Assembly (NCBI GenBank): GCA_021234155.1
Contig: JAJEKV010000002.1
Location: 40,475,841-40,539,840 of the forward strand
Direction of reading: 5' to 3'
DNA length: 64,000 nucleotides
From: Isoetes taiwanensis
Lineage: Eukaryota > Streptophyta > Lycopodiopsida > Isoetales > Isoetaceae
Below are positions 25,050 through 34,344 of the stretch, in pieces. Below the pieces are notes generated by a model. It saw only the letters and a program-made list of their open reading frames with translations. It ran no database searches and was not told the origin of the DNA. The stretch's first letter is position 1; each line of letters opens with the position of its first letter. The translations under genes and the position numbers were made by a program.

Positions 25050-25885
25050 TTACATGTGAAGTGCGGGACGATTCTTTACATTGCATTGCTAGTTGAAGTG
25101 GGCCAAAAACATAAGAAAAGCCTAAAGAAGATCAATCGATGCGGTCGCGAAGCTCTTTAAGAAACTGCTTTAAGATCAGACGACATGGCCGATAACCTCT
25201 TCAAATTTGGCTGGACAGTTGGCGAGCCATTGACTCCTAGAAGAATATGCGAGGGGCTTACAGCTGTTCGACGAGCCATTAGCACGAGGCCCTCGGGCAG
25301 TGTCTACTTACAGGCAGTGAAGGACAAGGAAGAAGCTAGCTCTAGAAGCAGGGAAACTACAGAAGTGACAGCAGGCCTTACAAGTGACGATGACAAGGCC
25401 AGGCAGTTGGAGGCAATGAGCAAACTGAAGAAATATGCCGACAAGTATCCACTGGGCCTCAGCTTCACACATCCAGTCAACGTGGACAGGCTTTTCAGGT
25501 CCACTAAAGCTATTTATATCAGCAGAAGGTATGACAAGCAGCACTCCTTGGAGATATTAAACAGCATGATCGAAAATCCAGGGCAGGTGCCAATGCCTGC
25601 AGATGTAGTGCCTTACGATACCAGAACAAAAAAGGTAATCATCTGGAGCAAGCTGGAGGACTTCATCGAGAACCCAGACATACATTTTATGATAATAGAT
25701 GGCCAGCATTCAATAGAGGCCCAGAAGATTCTCATCAAGAAGGCACAGCATACTGGGAATCAGTTGTTCTATAAGCTGTATTCTGTCAGAAACTGCCGGT
25801 TCCTGAGCGGGTCAACAACACCTGCCGAACTAGCCGAAATAAGCGCACTCCTAAATGACATGGGAAAAACTTTCTTATACAAAAG
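25050..25885 (+). CDS. DGQHR/ParB-like protein, main exon
   Basis: The open frame 25185-25885 encodes about 233 residues, with coding similarity extending upstream to about 25050 in another frame. Near residue 175 is F-M-I-I-D-G-Q-H-S-I-E-A-Q-K-I-L, the hallmark D-G-Q-H loop of DGQHR and ParB/sulfiredoxin-fold domains, known from bacterial DndB-type proteins and ParB-like nucleases. The upstream L-S-F-T-H-P-V-N-V-D-R-L and the P-M-P-A-D-V-V-P-Y stretch fit the usual pattern of listed positions before the loop. The exon ends at AAAAG-GTAATT with two bases of a split codon. The next exon (26304) restores the frame exactly. Its biochemical role in plants is unknown to me. Confidence 0.65.
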
Positions 25886-26303
25886 GTAATTCTCTTCCCA
25901 CATTTTTATTTTTCGTATTACCAAATCGCGCCAAGCGCGATTTCATAGTAGAAGGCAATTCGCGCCAGGCGCGATTTGCCTTCTCTAAATAGCAAAGGGT
26001 TCCTGGGATGGTAGACGTTTCCCGTCAAATAAGCAAATCGCGCCTGGCGCGGTTTTATATTAGAATACAAGTTGAGCCACGCGCGATTTCCCTAGCCTGA
26101 GGAGACATGGCTGTCCTTGAAGATAGCCGTTTCTTCTCAAAGTAGGCAACGTTGCTGGGCTTAATTTGTATTCTAATATGAAATCGCCAGCGCCGATTTG
26201 CTTATAATGACTAGAACCATCTACTATTTCAAAAACCCTTTGCTATTTAGAAGGCAAAATCGGCGCTGGCGATTTCTAATATGAAATCGCTGGCGTATTA
26301 GAG
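25886..26303 (+). other. Intron containing a long fold-back with palindromes
   Basis: This 418-bp GT-AG intron is almost entirely an imperfect inverted repeat. The arm at about 25945-26070 pairs with about 26160-26275, including shared AAATAGCAAAGGGT and TAGAATACAA words, around a 90-nt loop. Family A palindromes sit at 25923, 25958, 26035, 26074, 26181, 26258 and 26284. Splicing in silico gives a matching phase: a two-base remainder plus one base makes Ser, followed by Y-Q-V-L-H-N-Q-L. Confidence 0.7.
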
Positions 26304-26610
26304 TTATCAAGTACTTCATAACCAGCTTGGTGAGGAAGATCAAATTGTATGCGAGTGGTACATGAATGGCACGTTCTCTCGGGGGCTATCTTTGTTTGGA
26401 ATGAAACCTATATCCGTGGTTGGAAATAAGGACATGGTTGAAACCATTCAGTCATACTTGGATCCGCTTCATGAGCATTTCAAGGGGAGGAAGACAAATG
26501 GAAGCGATAAAGGCGGCGAGGCGAGGGAGACAAACGGCCGACGGAGGCGAGGATGTCGAAGGATTGGACCGAATCTTGCCGAAAACATTATTGAAAGCCC
26601 CGAGATTGAG
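26304..26610 (+). CDS. DGQHR/ParB-like protein, downstream exon
   Basis: This exon continues the frame of the preceding one after one base and encodes 102 codons, including E-E-D-Q-I-V-C-E-W-Y-M-N-G-T-F and P-L-H-E-H-F-K-G, then a basic tail. It ends in ATTGAG-GTGAGT, a consensus donor, in phase 0. The next acceptor (TTCCAG at 26785) also gives an open frame of about 70 codons, R-F-R-V-T-R-R-M, to a stop near 27010. The basic tail suggests nucleic-acid binding or nuclear location; this is inference. Confidence 0.6.
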
Positions 26611-26635
26611 GTGAGTTTATTTTGCTCTAGCGGTG

Positions 26636-26712
26636 TTTCGACTTCGCGAAGTCGAGAAAACTCGTTCCTTTCAATACCTTTTCTTGTCATTCTCGACTCC
26701 GCGAGTCGAGAA
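26636..26712. repeat. Palindrome family B, two copies in an intron
   Basis: Two palindromes of the form TTTCTCGACT-(n)-AGTCGAGAAA lie at 26636-26659 and 26691-26712 within the intron 26611-26785. They are each followed by CTCGTTCCTT, so a roughly 55-bp segment is tandemly repeated. Confidence 0.8.
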
Positions 26713-26785
26713 TACTCGTTCCTTCGACGGTTGTCATCATTTTGGAATTCGAGCTCAACTCCAAATCATTGTCAATGGATTCCAG

Positions 26786-27000
26786 CGGTTCCGCGTCACG
26801 AGGAGAATGCGAATGAAAATCGAGCAAGACAACGCTCCACGGCCGAAAAAAGAACACGAAAAGTTAATGATCCCGCATTTGGATCCCGATGAACCGAAAT
26901 ATGGTGAGCCAAACTCAAGCGGGATCGGCTGGTCCCACCAAGCTTGTAATATTTGGCGTCAATGGGTATTAGGCTGCGGTATACCCGCGACAAAAGCGTC
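26786..27000 (+). CDS. Exon after the family-B intron, start of a phosphatase-like segment
   Basis: In the phase carried from the previous exon it reads R-F-R-V-T-R-R-M ... G-W-S-H-Q-A-C-N-I-W and stops just after 27000. In another frame the stretch 26930-26965 reads P-T-K-L-V-I-F-G-V-N-G, which lines up with motif I (V-F-D-L-N-G-V-L) of the phosphatase fragments at 29.2 and 54.8 kb. Either the two frames belong to one gene with a base error, or the splice site used differs. Confidence 0.4.
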
Positions 27001-27606
27001 CCGAGATTAACACCTCGCAGATCCGGTGAAAGCAGAGCATAAAATAGTGTATCCGAGGCCCGAGCTAAGGAAATTATTGAATGGTGCGCACGGGATTGAA
27101 GTGGCTATATGGTCTTGTATGGCAAAGAAAAATATTGTCAATGTTCTTGGTGTTCTCGGCATTTCAGTTTTGAAGTTCAAGTTCGTTTGGGGAAGCGAAA
27201 GGGTCGAAAGCATGTGAAGGATCTCGATCCAGCCATCACAAAAGGGAAGCCTATAATGGTGAAAAATTTGGGCGGTGTTTATGAGCAATTCGAGGGACTT
27301 TGGCAAACACAACCGCTGATCATAGGCGACTCCGCCTACAAGTGCTATCATAGCAGTAGAAAAATACAATCATTGCTAAGCCATATCGACCTGAAGAATA
27401 TGAGAGCGAGATAGGTGGTTGTCGCCGGACTCATCCGTCTTGGCGGAATCCCTCTTTGCCATTCTTGTCGCCCGATGTGCTTACGAACTATCCAGAGCCT
27501 CACGGAACCCGATCCGAGGAAAAGCAAGCCGATCATGAAAGCTATGGGCGACAAATACTTTGGTGAACAAGAAGAGTTTTTGCTTTCGGATAGTCAAATT
27601 GTGTGA
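26925..27606 (+). pseudogene. NIF/FCP1-type HAD phosphatase-like, copy 1
   Basis: Blocks in order match the NIF (CTD small phosphatase) fold of the HAD superfamily. They are motif I as K-L-V-I-F-G-V-N-G (Gly where the nucleophile Asp is expected), then Y-P-R-P-E-L-R-K-L-L-N and V-A-I-W-S-C-M-A-K-K-N-I (27.05-27.13 kb). There follow F-V-W-G-S, K-P-I-M-V-K-N-L-G-G-V-Y and P-L-I-I-G-D-S-A-Y-K-C-Y (about 27.24-27.35 kb), and a C-terminal P-Y-R-P-E-E-Y. Such enzymes dephosphorylate Ser, as in the RNA polymerase II CTD. At least two frame changes separate the blocks. Whether they are real or sequencing errors cannot be told here. Confidence 0.65.
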
Positions 27607-27678
27607 ATATTGTAATCGAACTTTAACACATGTATTGACCATTTTGTAATGAATATACTTGTATATTGAGTTTTCGAT

Positions 27679-27929
27679 GCCTTTCTCGACTCACGAGTCG
27701 AGAAAGGCATGCTTGTCGTGTTGATGATATGCTTGTACAATCTATTATGATAATGCTTGTACATTGGGTTTCTGGGACTTTCATTTCGCGAGTCGAGAAA
27801 GGCATACTAGTTGTCTCGGTGACAAAAGCATTTGTATGCTTCCGTGTGTGATTGGATGCAACCATATTCTAATGAGAATGGTTGTACTTTGACTTTTATG
27901 GGCCTTTCTCGACTCGCGAGTCGAGAAAG
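27679..27929. repeat. Palindrome family B, spaced cluster
   Basis: A near-perfect palindrome at 27679-27708 (GCCTTTCTCGACTC arms, 2-nt centre), a half copy at 27786-27803 and a perfect 26-bp palindrome at 27904-27929 (CTTTCTCGACTCG and its complement) are spaced about 107-118 bp apart. Each is surrounded by similar TTGTA...ATGCTTGTAC sequence. They lie just 3' of phosphatase copy 1, where they could form transcript hairpins. Confidence 0.82.
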
Positions 27930-28019
27930 ACACTACTTCGGACGTCATTGGATGCAGTTGTATGGAATGAATGTTCTCCGTTGTAATTTGATTTCAAGCG
28001 TTCTTTTTGACTAATGACA

Positions 28020-28500
28020 CCGTAATTGTTAATCATACTCTCCTTGCTCCGGGTGGTTCGAGGCGCAGATCCGACACCGGCCACAGTCCCTTCGGGCATC
28101 ACAGACCGCTCGCTCCGACACGGATCCGCTCAAAGGCGGAAGAAATACCGTTAAAGCACGAGATCCAGGTCACGCTACACTCTTGCCCGGCCTTTGGGAC
28201 AAAGGTTGCTCATGAGTGAGAGGTTGCTCGCTACACCACAGGAATAAAAAACGGCGAAGAACAAAGAAAGTCGGGGAAGCTCAAGGCATATTGCAAGCAT
28301 TGCATAACATCCCCGGAGGTTGGGGAAGGAGCATATTCGATGAAAGGCGGGGGGAGAGTGGAGAAGTCCGGGTGGACAGTCGGCGGTAGCTCGAGGCACC
28401 TCCCGTGAGGCATTCCACACTCTTGAGGTTGCCCCAAGGCTTCTGAGGCGGCATGAAGAAGCGCCACAAGTTAATCCCCTAAGGTGGACCACCTACCAAG
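28020..28500 (+). other. Possible coding remnant with a C-x2-C motif
   Basis: Segments read R-S-K-A-E-E-I-P-L-K-H-E-I and K-L-K-A-Y-C-K-H-C-I-T-S in neighbouring frames. The C-x2-C after a basic stretch is reminiscent of a BED-type zinc finger, but the histidine half is not seen. Frames are broken and no start is evident. It may be host or cargo gene debris. Confidence 0.25.
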
Positions 28501-28830
28501 ATGATGTTTGTAGTGACAAGAAGACCGCCATGGTCTCTGCGTCCAGATGTAAAATACATTGTATACATTCAATTTATTAATAAAAATTCTTTTTCAACTA
28601 CATCTTTGGTTTCAAACTTTAATGAATTTCCTTTGTTTTGGTTGCATTGTTTTTGTTCTCGACTTCGCGAACACGGGAAAAGCTCAGTACGGCTTCGGTT
28701 GAGTTTTATTCAAAAATTCGAATTAAGGATAGTTTTGAATTCGGGGTGCTACTTTTATGTAAATGCTTAGGGGTTCAAAAAAAAAATGGGAATGGAATGA
28801 GTCCCACTTTAATTAAATCGACTTAATATT
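28500..28830 (+). repeat. Shared 3' segment, copy 1
   Basis: This roughly 330-bp segment recurs at 50835-51128 in the 3.9-kb element. Shared words include TTTAATGAATTTCCTTTGTT, TTGTTCTCGACTTCGC and the closing TCCCACTTTAATTAAATCGA. Both copies follow a short coding tail ending ...A-x-x-M-V-S. It looks like the 3' end of a mobile unit or gene captured by both transposons. Confidence 0.65.
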
Positions 28831-29215
28831 GATGATGAAGCGGACTCCAAATCGATAACACTAGCGAGGTTAAGCGTAAAGAGTAATGAACTATCAAGCG
28901 TAGTTCACTGCTTTGTCTGAGATCTCAAGCCCGATGTGGTTGGTGCTTCTAGCGGACGAGGAGGCAAGTCGGAATAAAGATGCAAGGGATGAAAGAGAAC
29001 GGGGAATGATGAAGGCGAAAGGTATCGTGACAATATTCCTTTTTTGATATCCATGCATTTTTCAAACTAGAAGCTTATAGAAATCGGCCTGGCGATTTGG
29101 AGTTTCCTAGAGCATACTTTTGAATTATGTTGACATGCATCATTCATGAAATCGGCGCCGGGCGGCGTTTTTTTTCCATTTCTTTTTATCTCATCGTTAT
29201 TGTTCTCCCTTACGA
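28831..29215. other. Spacer with two family A palindromes
   Basis: Palindromes lie at 29081-29098 and 29148-29170 in AT-rich sequence between the shared 3' segment and phosphatase copy 2. A short reading stretch D-A-R-D-E-R-E-R-G-M-M-K near 28980 may be an exon of the following gene, but is too short to call. Confidence 0.4.
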
Positions 29216-29217
29216 AA

Positions 29218-29890
29218 TGATTTGGCTTCCCCAAAAGTCTTGGTCTTTGATTTGAATGGTGTGCTATGTAGAGCGTTACCTAAAGCAACGTTTGAAAAGT
29301 CATGGTATGCGCCAACAACCATTTGAGACATTACCAAATATGTTTTTACCGCCCTTATCGAAGGAGATGTTGGACCGGGCCTTGATCTGTTTTCGATTTG
29401 TGCAATTTGGTCATCCATGGAGCATAGAAATATACATGATGTTTTGAAAGTAGTGCCTGAGCTAAATAGAAATTGGGCGTCCATCACGGGATCAAAGCAA
29501 ATGTGCTTCATTCACAAACCCTAAAGAACCGAGCGGGTAAAAGATATTTGTGAAATGCTTGCGCAACATGATGGATGCCCTAGGTGTTGAGGATAAGGAA
29601 GGCATAATCATTGTGGATGATGGCGGCTCTAAAGTGTTGCTTCAATCAGTCCGCGGTCATTGAATCCGCCATCCTATCATCCTCAAGATTTTGACAAAGA
29701 TGACTTCTGCCCCGCTTTGTTAGTGTCTGCGAGGAAATAGCCGAGGAAAAAGCGGTCGAAGAGATACACACACTATACCCACACCTTGATGGACAGGGGA
29801 AATTGATGGGGAACTTGAGAAAATCGTCCTAGAAAGGGAACTTTTTGATATATATGTATACTGGGAAATACACTTTCCAAAAAGTTTTGA
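29218..29890 (+). pseudogene. NIF/FCP1-type HAD phosphatase-like, copy 2
   Basis: Motif I reads K-V-L-V-F-D-L-N-G-V-L-C at about 29240, followed by D-L-F-S-I-C-A-I-W-S-S-M-E-H-R-N, the counterpart of the W-T-S block of NIF phosphatases. Next come N-W-A-S-I-T-G-S-K-Q-M-C, G-I-I-I-V-D-D-G-G-S-K-V-L-L (about 29610, motif III/IV region), and a tail H-P-I-I-L-K-I ... L-Y-P-H-L-D-G-Q-G-K-L. Canonical family members have D-x-D in motif I; here it is D-x-N, so catalysis as a phosphatase is uncertain. A few stops and frame changes interrupt it. It shares block order with copy 1 but is clearly diverged, so it is not a recent tandem duplicate. Confidence 0.65.
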
Positions 29891-29899
29891 ATATGAAAT

Positions 29900-30110
29900 A
29901 TACTTTATAACGAAGGTTTTGAATATATATTGTGTTCTTTTTATCGGCATTATTGGTTACGTAATGCATTATTATTTTTTATATTATGTGTATGCGGTTT
30001 GTTATACTTGCAATAATTTGTAGGTATATCATCAATAATTTTGGTGTGTATAAATAGGTATGCATGAAATAGCCCTGAATAAACCCCGGTCTCGCCTTCT
30101 CCTTGTTATT
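29900..30110. other. AT-rich spacer
   Basis: I see no gene, only TATAT-rich sequence between phosphatase copy 2 and the small ORF at 30111. Confidence 0.4.
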
Positions 30111-30314
30111 ATGGCACATTCTATTACGCGCAAGATGAACCATGCGGACCTCTGCCGTGCGCGAAACTAGAAATAGAACTTGAGGGACTGGCTTGATGTC
30201 GTTGCTATGAATCGTCGCTTCTATCACGATCCCTTTGATGTTGTAATCCATCTTATATGGAATCGAGCATGGTTTGTTCATGATCGGCGGGATCTCGAGG
30301 ACCCGCTGCGGCGC
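30111..30314 (+). CDS. Short unrecognised ORF with H-P-F-D and R-R-D-L-E-D-P
   Basis: From an ATG-like start the frame reads A-H-S-I-T-R-K-M-N-H ... L-R-D-W-L-D-V-V-A-M-N-R-R-F-Y-H-D-P-F-D and ends W-F-V-H-D-R-R-D-L-E-D-P-L. It contains two in-frame stops near 30170. Its ending loosely resembles that of the 22599-22970 protein (R-R-E-D-E-D-P). I do not recognise a family. It may be a decayed exon. A family A palindrome follows at 30379-30399. Confidence 0.3.
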
Positions 30315-30378
30315 TGAGGACGATGAATCGATTAGTTTTGTAGTTTATGTTCTATTGTAATCGTTATTTATGCCAAAC

Positions 30379-30399
30379 AAATCGGCGCGCCAGCGATTT
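30379..30399. repeat. Palindrome family A, last copy before the right end
   Basis: AAATCGGCGCGCCAGCGATTTG lies 300 bp inside the right TIR in otherwise AT-rich subterminal DNA (30400-30702), where I see no gene. Confidence 0.7.
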
Positions 30400-30702
30400 G
30401 AACCTGAAAAAATCTCTGTTTTGTAGCAACTTGCTTGTTGTTATTTACTCGTAAAGCATTACAATTTCATTGTTTAGATTTCGTTGTCGTCCGTGAATGT
30501 GCGAATTAATAGGCAATTTCTGTTTTTTTCAGCTGCCTACATTACGTCATAATATGGGTCATTTGCATCGAATATTTGAATGCCTTTGCATTTTCACATA
30601 AAATGCATATTCCCGACCGAAAATGAACCGCGATTGCAAAAGTGTGGTTAATTCAATATAATGGTCAATAAAATGCTTATGGTAGCGATTTTGGAATAGA
30701 AT

Positions 30703-30733
30703 AGACATAATCCCAATTTAATTGAATGATGGT
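30703..30733 (-). repeat. Right terminal inverted repeat, 31 bp
   Basis: It is an exact complement of 17570-17600 and is followed at once by the TSD TGGTTA (30734-30739). Confidence 0.92.
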
Positions 30734-31321
30734 TGGTTATTCATGACACTCGCCCCTCCCGGCAAGTGGTCTGCGACTTCAGGGTTTCGATGGCATTTCG
30801 GTTTGGGCGTGGACATGTAGCTCACTTCCCCACCGAAGGTTAGGGTGCTACGTGGCGGTGGTGGTGCACCTGCCGTATCGGGGAGTGCATGCTCTTATGA
30901 GTCGGTTTAGGCGGGTGTGAGCCCTCTCGCCCTTGTTGTGGCCTTCATGGAGGCGTGGAGCATTGTGCGGTTTTATGCCCTCACTTGCGGGGCTGATTTA
31001 GGCGGCGGTTGTGGATCTTTCGGGGATTGACGACTGCTGACCTCTCGATTCCTCGACTTCGGTACAAAGCTATTTCAAAGCTTTACGGTGTTCAGGGATT
31101 AGTCGGCGGAAGTTTGCCATTTGGCGGGACTTCTTGGGTGTTGTAGATGGTGATGGTGGGTTTATGCAAGGCCGGTAGAGTTGTAGTTTTTTGTGAGTTT
31201 GTTGTGGAGTGTCGAGGTATTGTTGTCTCTTTGGGGCGGTTCTCCTTCCTCCTCACTTGCTTTGTAACATTACCATTCTTTTAATATATTGATGACATAG
31301 TTCTTCAAAAAAAAAAAAAAC
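30734..31321 (+). mobile_element. LINE 3' end, continuation of 15886-17569
   Basis: The LINE sequence resumes after the transposon. It carries the C-terminal coding tail (for example S-R-R-K-F-A-I-W-R-D-F-L-G in the related copies), a 3' stretch TTTAATATATTGATGACATAG and a poly(A) run at 31307-31320. About 145 bp in the middle, present in the next two copies, is missing here. Confidence 0.8.
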
Positions 31322-31539
31322 TTCAAAAAGGGCATATGAGGCAAAATAGGCATAATGAAAGGGCAAATAGGAAAATGGCTAGGCTAAAAAGATGCAAGGA
31401 TGGGTAAGTGGCAAAATGAGCATAGTGGAATAAAACTAAGGCCAAGAACCATATAGCATGGGATCTTCAAACTCTAACTTCAAACTTCAAATGAGTGTCT
31501 TCCAATCTTCTTAGCAGAAACTTCTAGAACATGCCTTTG
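31322..31539. other. LINE 3' flank, later duplicated
   Basis: This AT-rich flank contains GGCATATGAGGCAAAATAGG and similar words. It is part of the repeated segment that recurs after each poly(A) run. Confidence 0.6.
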
Positions 31540-32234
31540 CCTCATGACACTCGCCCCTTTCGGCAAGTGGTCTCTGCTGACTTCGGGTTCTCGATGGCGC
31601 TCGGTTTGGGCGTGGACATGTAGCTCACTTCCCCCAAGAAGGTTAGGGTGCTACGTGGCGGTGGTGCCATTTGTATCGGGAGTGCATGCTCTTATGAGTC
31701 GTTTAGGCGGGTGTGAGCCCTCTACGCCCTTGTTGTGGCCTTCATCGTGAGGCTGTGGAGCATTATGCGGTTTTATGCCCTCACTTGCGGTTTTGGGATT
31801 GGGTCGGGGCTACGTTTGGTGAGATTGACTAGCCCGGCCGATTCTTCGCTTCATGTGTATCGGTGATTGGCGCTCTTGCGGCGACAAAGCCTACATCGTG
31901 TGTGGCTTGGTTGGTGTGGCTGATTTGGAAGCGGCGGTTGTGGATCTTCGGGGGATTCAGCGACTGCGGCCTCTCTCGATTCCTCGACTTCGGTACAAGC
32001 TATTTCAAAGCTTTCGGTGTTCCCGGGATTAGTCGGCGGAAGTTTGCCATTTGGCGGGACTTCTTGGGTGTTGTAGATGGTGATGGTCGGTTTGTATGCA
32101 GTGATAGAGTTGTAGTTTTTGTGAGTTTGTTGTGGAGTGTCGAGGGTATCGTTGTCTCTTTGGGGCGGTTCTCCTTCCTCCTCACTTGCTTTGTAACATT
32201 ACCATTATTTTAATATATTGATGACATAGTTCTT

Positions 32235-32268
<34 letters not shown>

Positions 32269-32485
32269 AAAAAAAGGGCATATGAGGCAAAATAGGCATA
32301 ATGAAAGGGCAAATAGGAAAATGGCTAGGCTAAAAAGATGCAAGGATGGGTAAGTGGCAAAAATGAGCATAGTGGAATAAAACTAAGGCCAAGAACCATA
32401 TAGCATGGGATCTTCAAACTCTAACTTCAAACTTCAAATGAGTGTCTTCAATCTTCTTAAGCAGAAACTTCTAGAACATGCCTTT
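31540..32485 (+). repeat. Tandem LINE-3'-end repeat, copy 2
   Basis: The unit starts CATGACACTCGCCCC and runs through the LINE C-terminal tail, poly(A) (about 29 A at 32237-32265) and the same AT-rich flank, ending TAGAACATGCC. The readable tail includes L-V-W-L-I-W-K-R-R-L-W-I and F-A-I-W-R-D-F-L-G-V-V-D-G-D. As the non-LINE flank is repeated too, this is segmental duplication, not a new insertion. Confidence 0.88.
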
Positions 32486-33425
32486 GCCTCATGACACTCG
32501 CCCCCGCCGGCAAGTGGTCTCTGCGACTTAGGGTTCTCGATGGCTTCGGTTTGGGCGTGGACATGTAGCTCACTTCCAGAAGGTTAGGGTGCCATTGGCG
32601 GTGGTGCACCGCTATATCGGGAGTGCATGCTCTTATGAGTCGGTTTAGGCGGGTGTGAGCCCTCTCACGCCTTTGTTGTGGCCTTCATCATTGAGGCGTG
32701 GAGCATTATGCGGTTTTATGCCCTCACTTGCGGGGCTGCACGGGATTGGGTCGGGGCTCTGTTTGGTGAGATTGACTAGCCGGCGATTCTTTGCTTCATG
32801 TGTATCTGGTGATTGGCAGCTCTTGCGGCGGCAAAACTACATCGTGTGTGGCTTGGTTGGTGTGGCTGATTTGAAGCGGCGGCGGTTGTGGATCTTCGAG
32901 GGGATTGGTGACTGCGGCCTCTCGATTCCTCGACTTCGGTACAAGCTATTTCAAAGCTTTCTCTTGTTCGGGATTAGTCGGCGGAAGTTTGCCATTTGGC
33001 GGGACTTCTTAGGTGTTGTAGATGGTGATGGTGGGTTTTATGCAGCCCGGTAGAGTTGTAGTTTTTTTGTGAGTTTGTTGTGGAGTGTCGAGGTATCGTT
33101 GTCTCTTTGGGGCAGTTCTCCTTCCTCCTCACTTGCTTTGTAACATTACCATTCTTTTAATATATTGATGACATAGTTCTTCAAAAAAAAAAAAAAAAAA
33201 AATAAAAAAAGGGAATATGAGGCAAAATAGGCATAATAAAAGGGCAAATAGGAAAATGGCTAGGCTAAAAAGATGCAAGGATGGGTAAGTGGCAAAAATG
33301 AGCATAGTGGAATAAAACTAAGGCCAAGAACCATATACCATGGGATCTTCCAAACTCTAACTTCCAAACTTCAAATGAGTGTCTTCCAATCTTCTTAACC
33401 GAGAAACTTCTAGAACATGCCTTTG
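32486..33425 (+). repeat. Tandem LINE-3'-end repeat, copy 3
   Basis: This is the third copy of the same unit. Its poly(A) is about 19 nt with an internal T (33184-33210). It ends at TAGAACATGCCTTTG, where unique sequence begins. Confidence 0.88.
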
Positions 33426-33703
33426 ACCAAATGTTTGACCATGAATATAGTACCTCTCATGAAGTCTGATCCTGAATGCGTTGTGTTGACCTTGAAGACA
33501 AGTCTTCTTTGACTTTCACGTCCATATTGCCTACCAAACTCTTCCAAACTTTGACCTAGTCTCCTGTGATGATTGACCTACTCTTAAAGAATAGATAAAC
33601 AATTAGTATGTTGCCCTTTGGGGGCAACAACTAGTATGGAGGATGTGCATTGAATGATTCAGGCGGATCTCTCTTTCATGAAATATGACGATTATAAGTA
33701 GCA
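33426..33703. other. Spacer with a small palindrome
   Basis: I see no gene. A short palindrome GTTGCCCTTTGGGGGCAAC sits at 33610-33628 between direct repeats of TAGTATG. Confidence 0.4.
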
Positions 33704-34267
33704 AAAATTTTACAAACGCCCCTCTATTGTTGTATATTTGTCAAAATGCCTCTGTATTTATGATATTTATCAAAATGCCCCTATTTTCTAAACTCTCCTG
33801 GTTAAATCCGCTCAAACTCAGGTGGACTGATTTTACTGGTAGCCAACACCTGCAGAGTTTGTAACCTAAGTGACAGATTATTTCAGGCAATACCTCACAT
33901 AAATTCTGATTCTAAGCCATCCAAATTCTCAGAATCCACTAGTTGTTATTCCAATTCTTCTGTCTTGCCTAGCTTTGAGCAATTAACTGCAAGCATATTG
34001 CATTTTAGGAGATAATGGACGTGCAAGTGAAAAAGAGGGATGGATCAAAGATTTAGAGCCCAGAAACAATGTGCAGAAGAACAGCAAGGCTAAAAAATAA
34101 CATCATAAAAAAAATTCGCAACCCAATTCCCCTATCAATCTCATTACTTGCTCACAATTTGGCCCAAACATAGATCCCCTATCAATCTCATATACCTAAT
34201 TTTTACCATCCTTCAAATTTCTGAAAAACCAATTCTTTCATGGTTTGTCATAGGTCACCTCCAACAA

Positions 34268-34344
34268 CTAAACCAGCATGCAAATCGAGCAATCAAACCA
34301 GCATGCACATGGAGCAATCAAACCAGCATGCAAATTGGCAGACT
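34268..34344 (+). repeat. 28-bp tandem repeat x3
   Basis: This is three copies of AACCAGCATGCA-(n)-GAGCAATC inside the MITE-like element. Confidence 0.7.

Larger units (their letters stand above)
17570..30733. mobile_element. 13.2-kb TIR DNA transposon with DUF7869 gene and cargo
   Basis: The ends are a perfect 31-bp inverted repeat (17570-17600 and 30703-30733) starting ACCATCATTCAATT, bounded by the 6-bp duplication TGGTTA. Outside lies one LINE cut in two. The left 3.2 kb holds a DUF7869 transposase-like gene on the minus strand. Next come low-complexity tandem repeats (21.0-22.3 kb), and then several candidate cargo genes and many short palindromes (22.3-30.4 kb). A second copy of the same left end begins at 62890 with different flanks, which supports true mobility. 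The size and gene content go well beyond a minimal transposon. The superfamily is not established here. A 6-bp duplication is seen, and KDZ-like or other DDE classes are possible. Confidence 0.88.

Noticed and set aside
27679-27929. Regularly spaced palindromes read as a CRISPR-like array
   Set aside because: There are too few units, the spacers are themselves related, and the context is a plant-type intron-bearing gene region.
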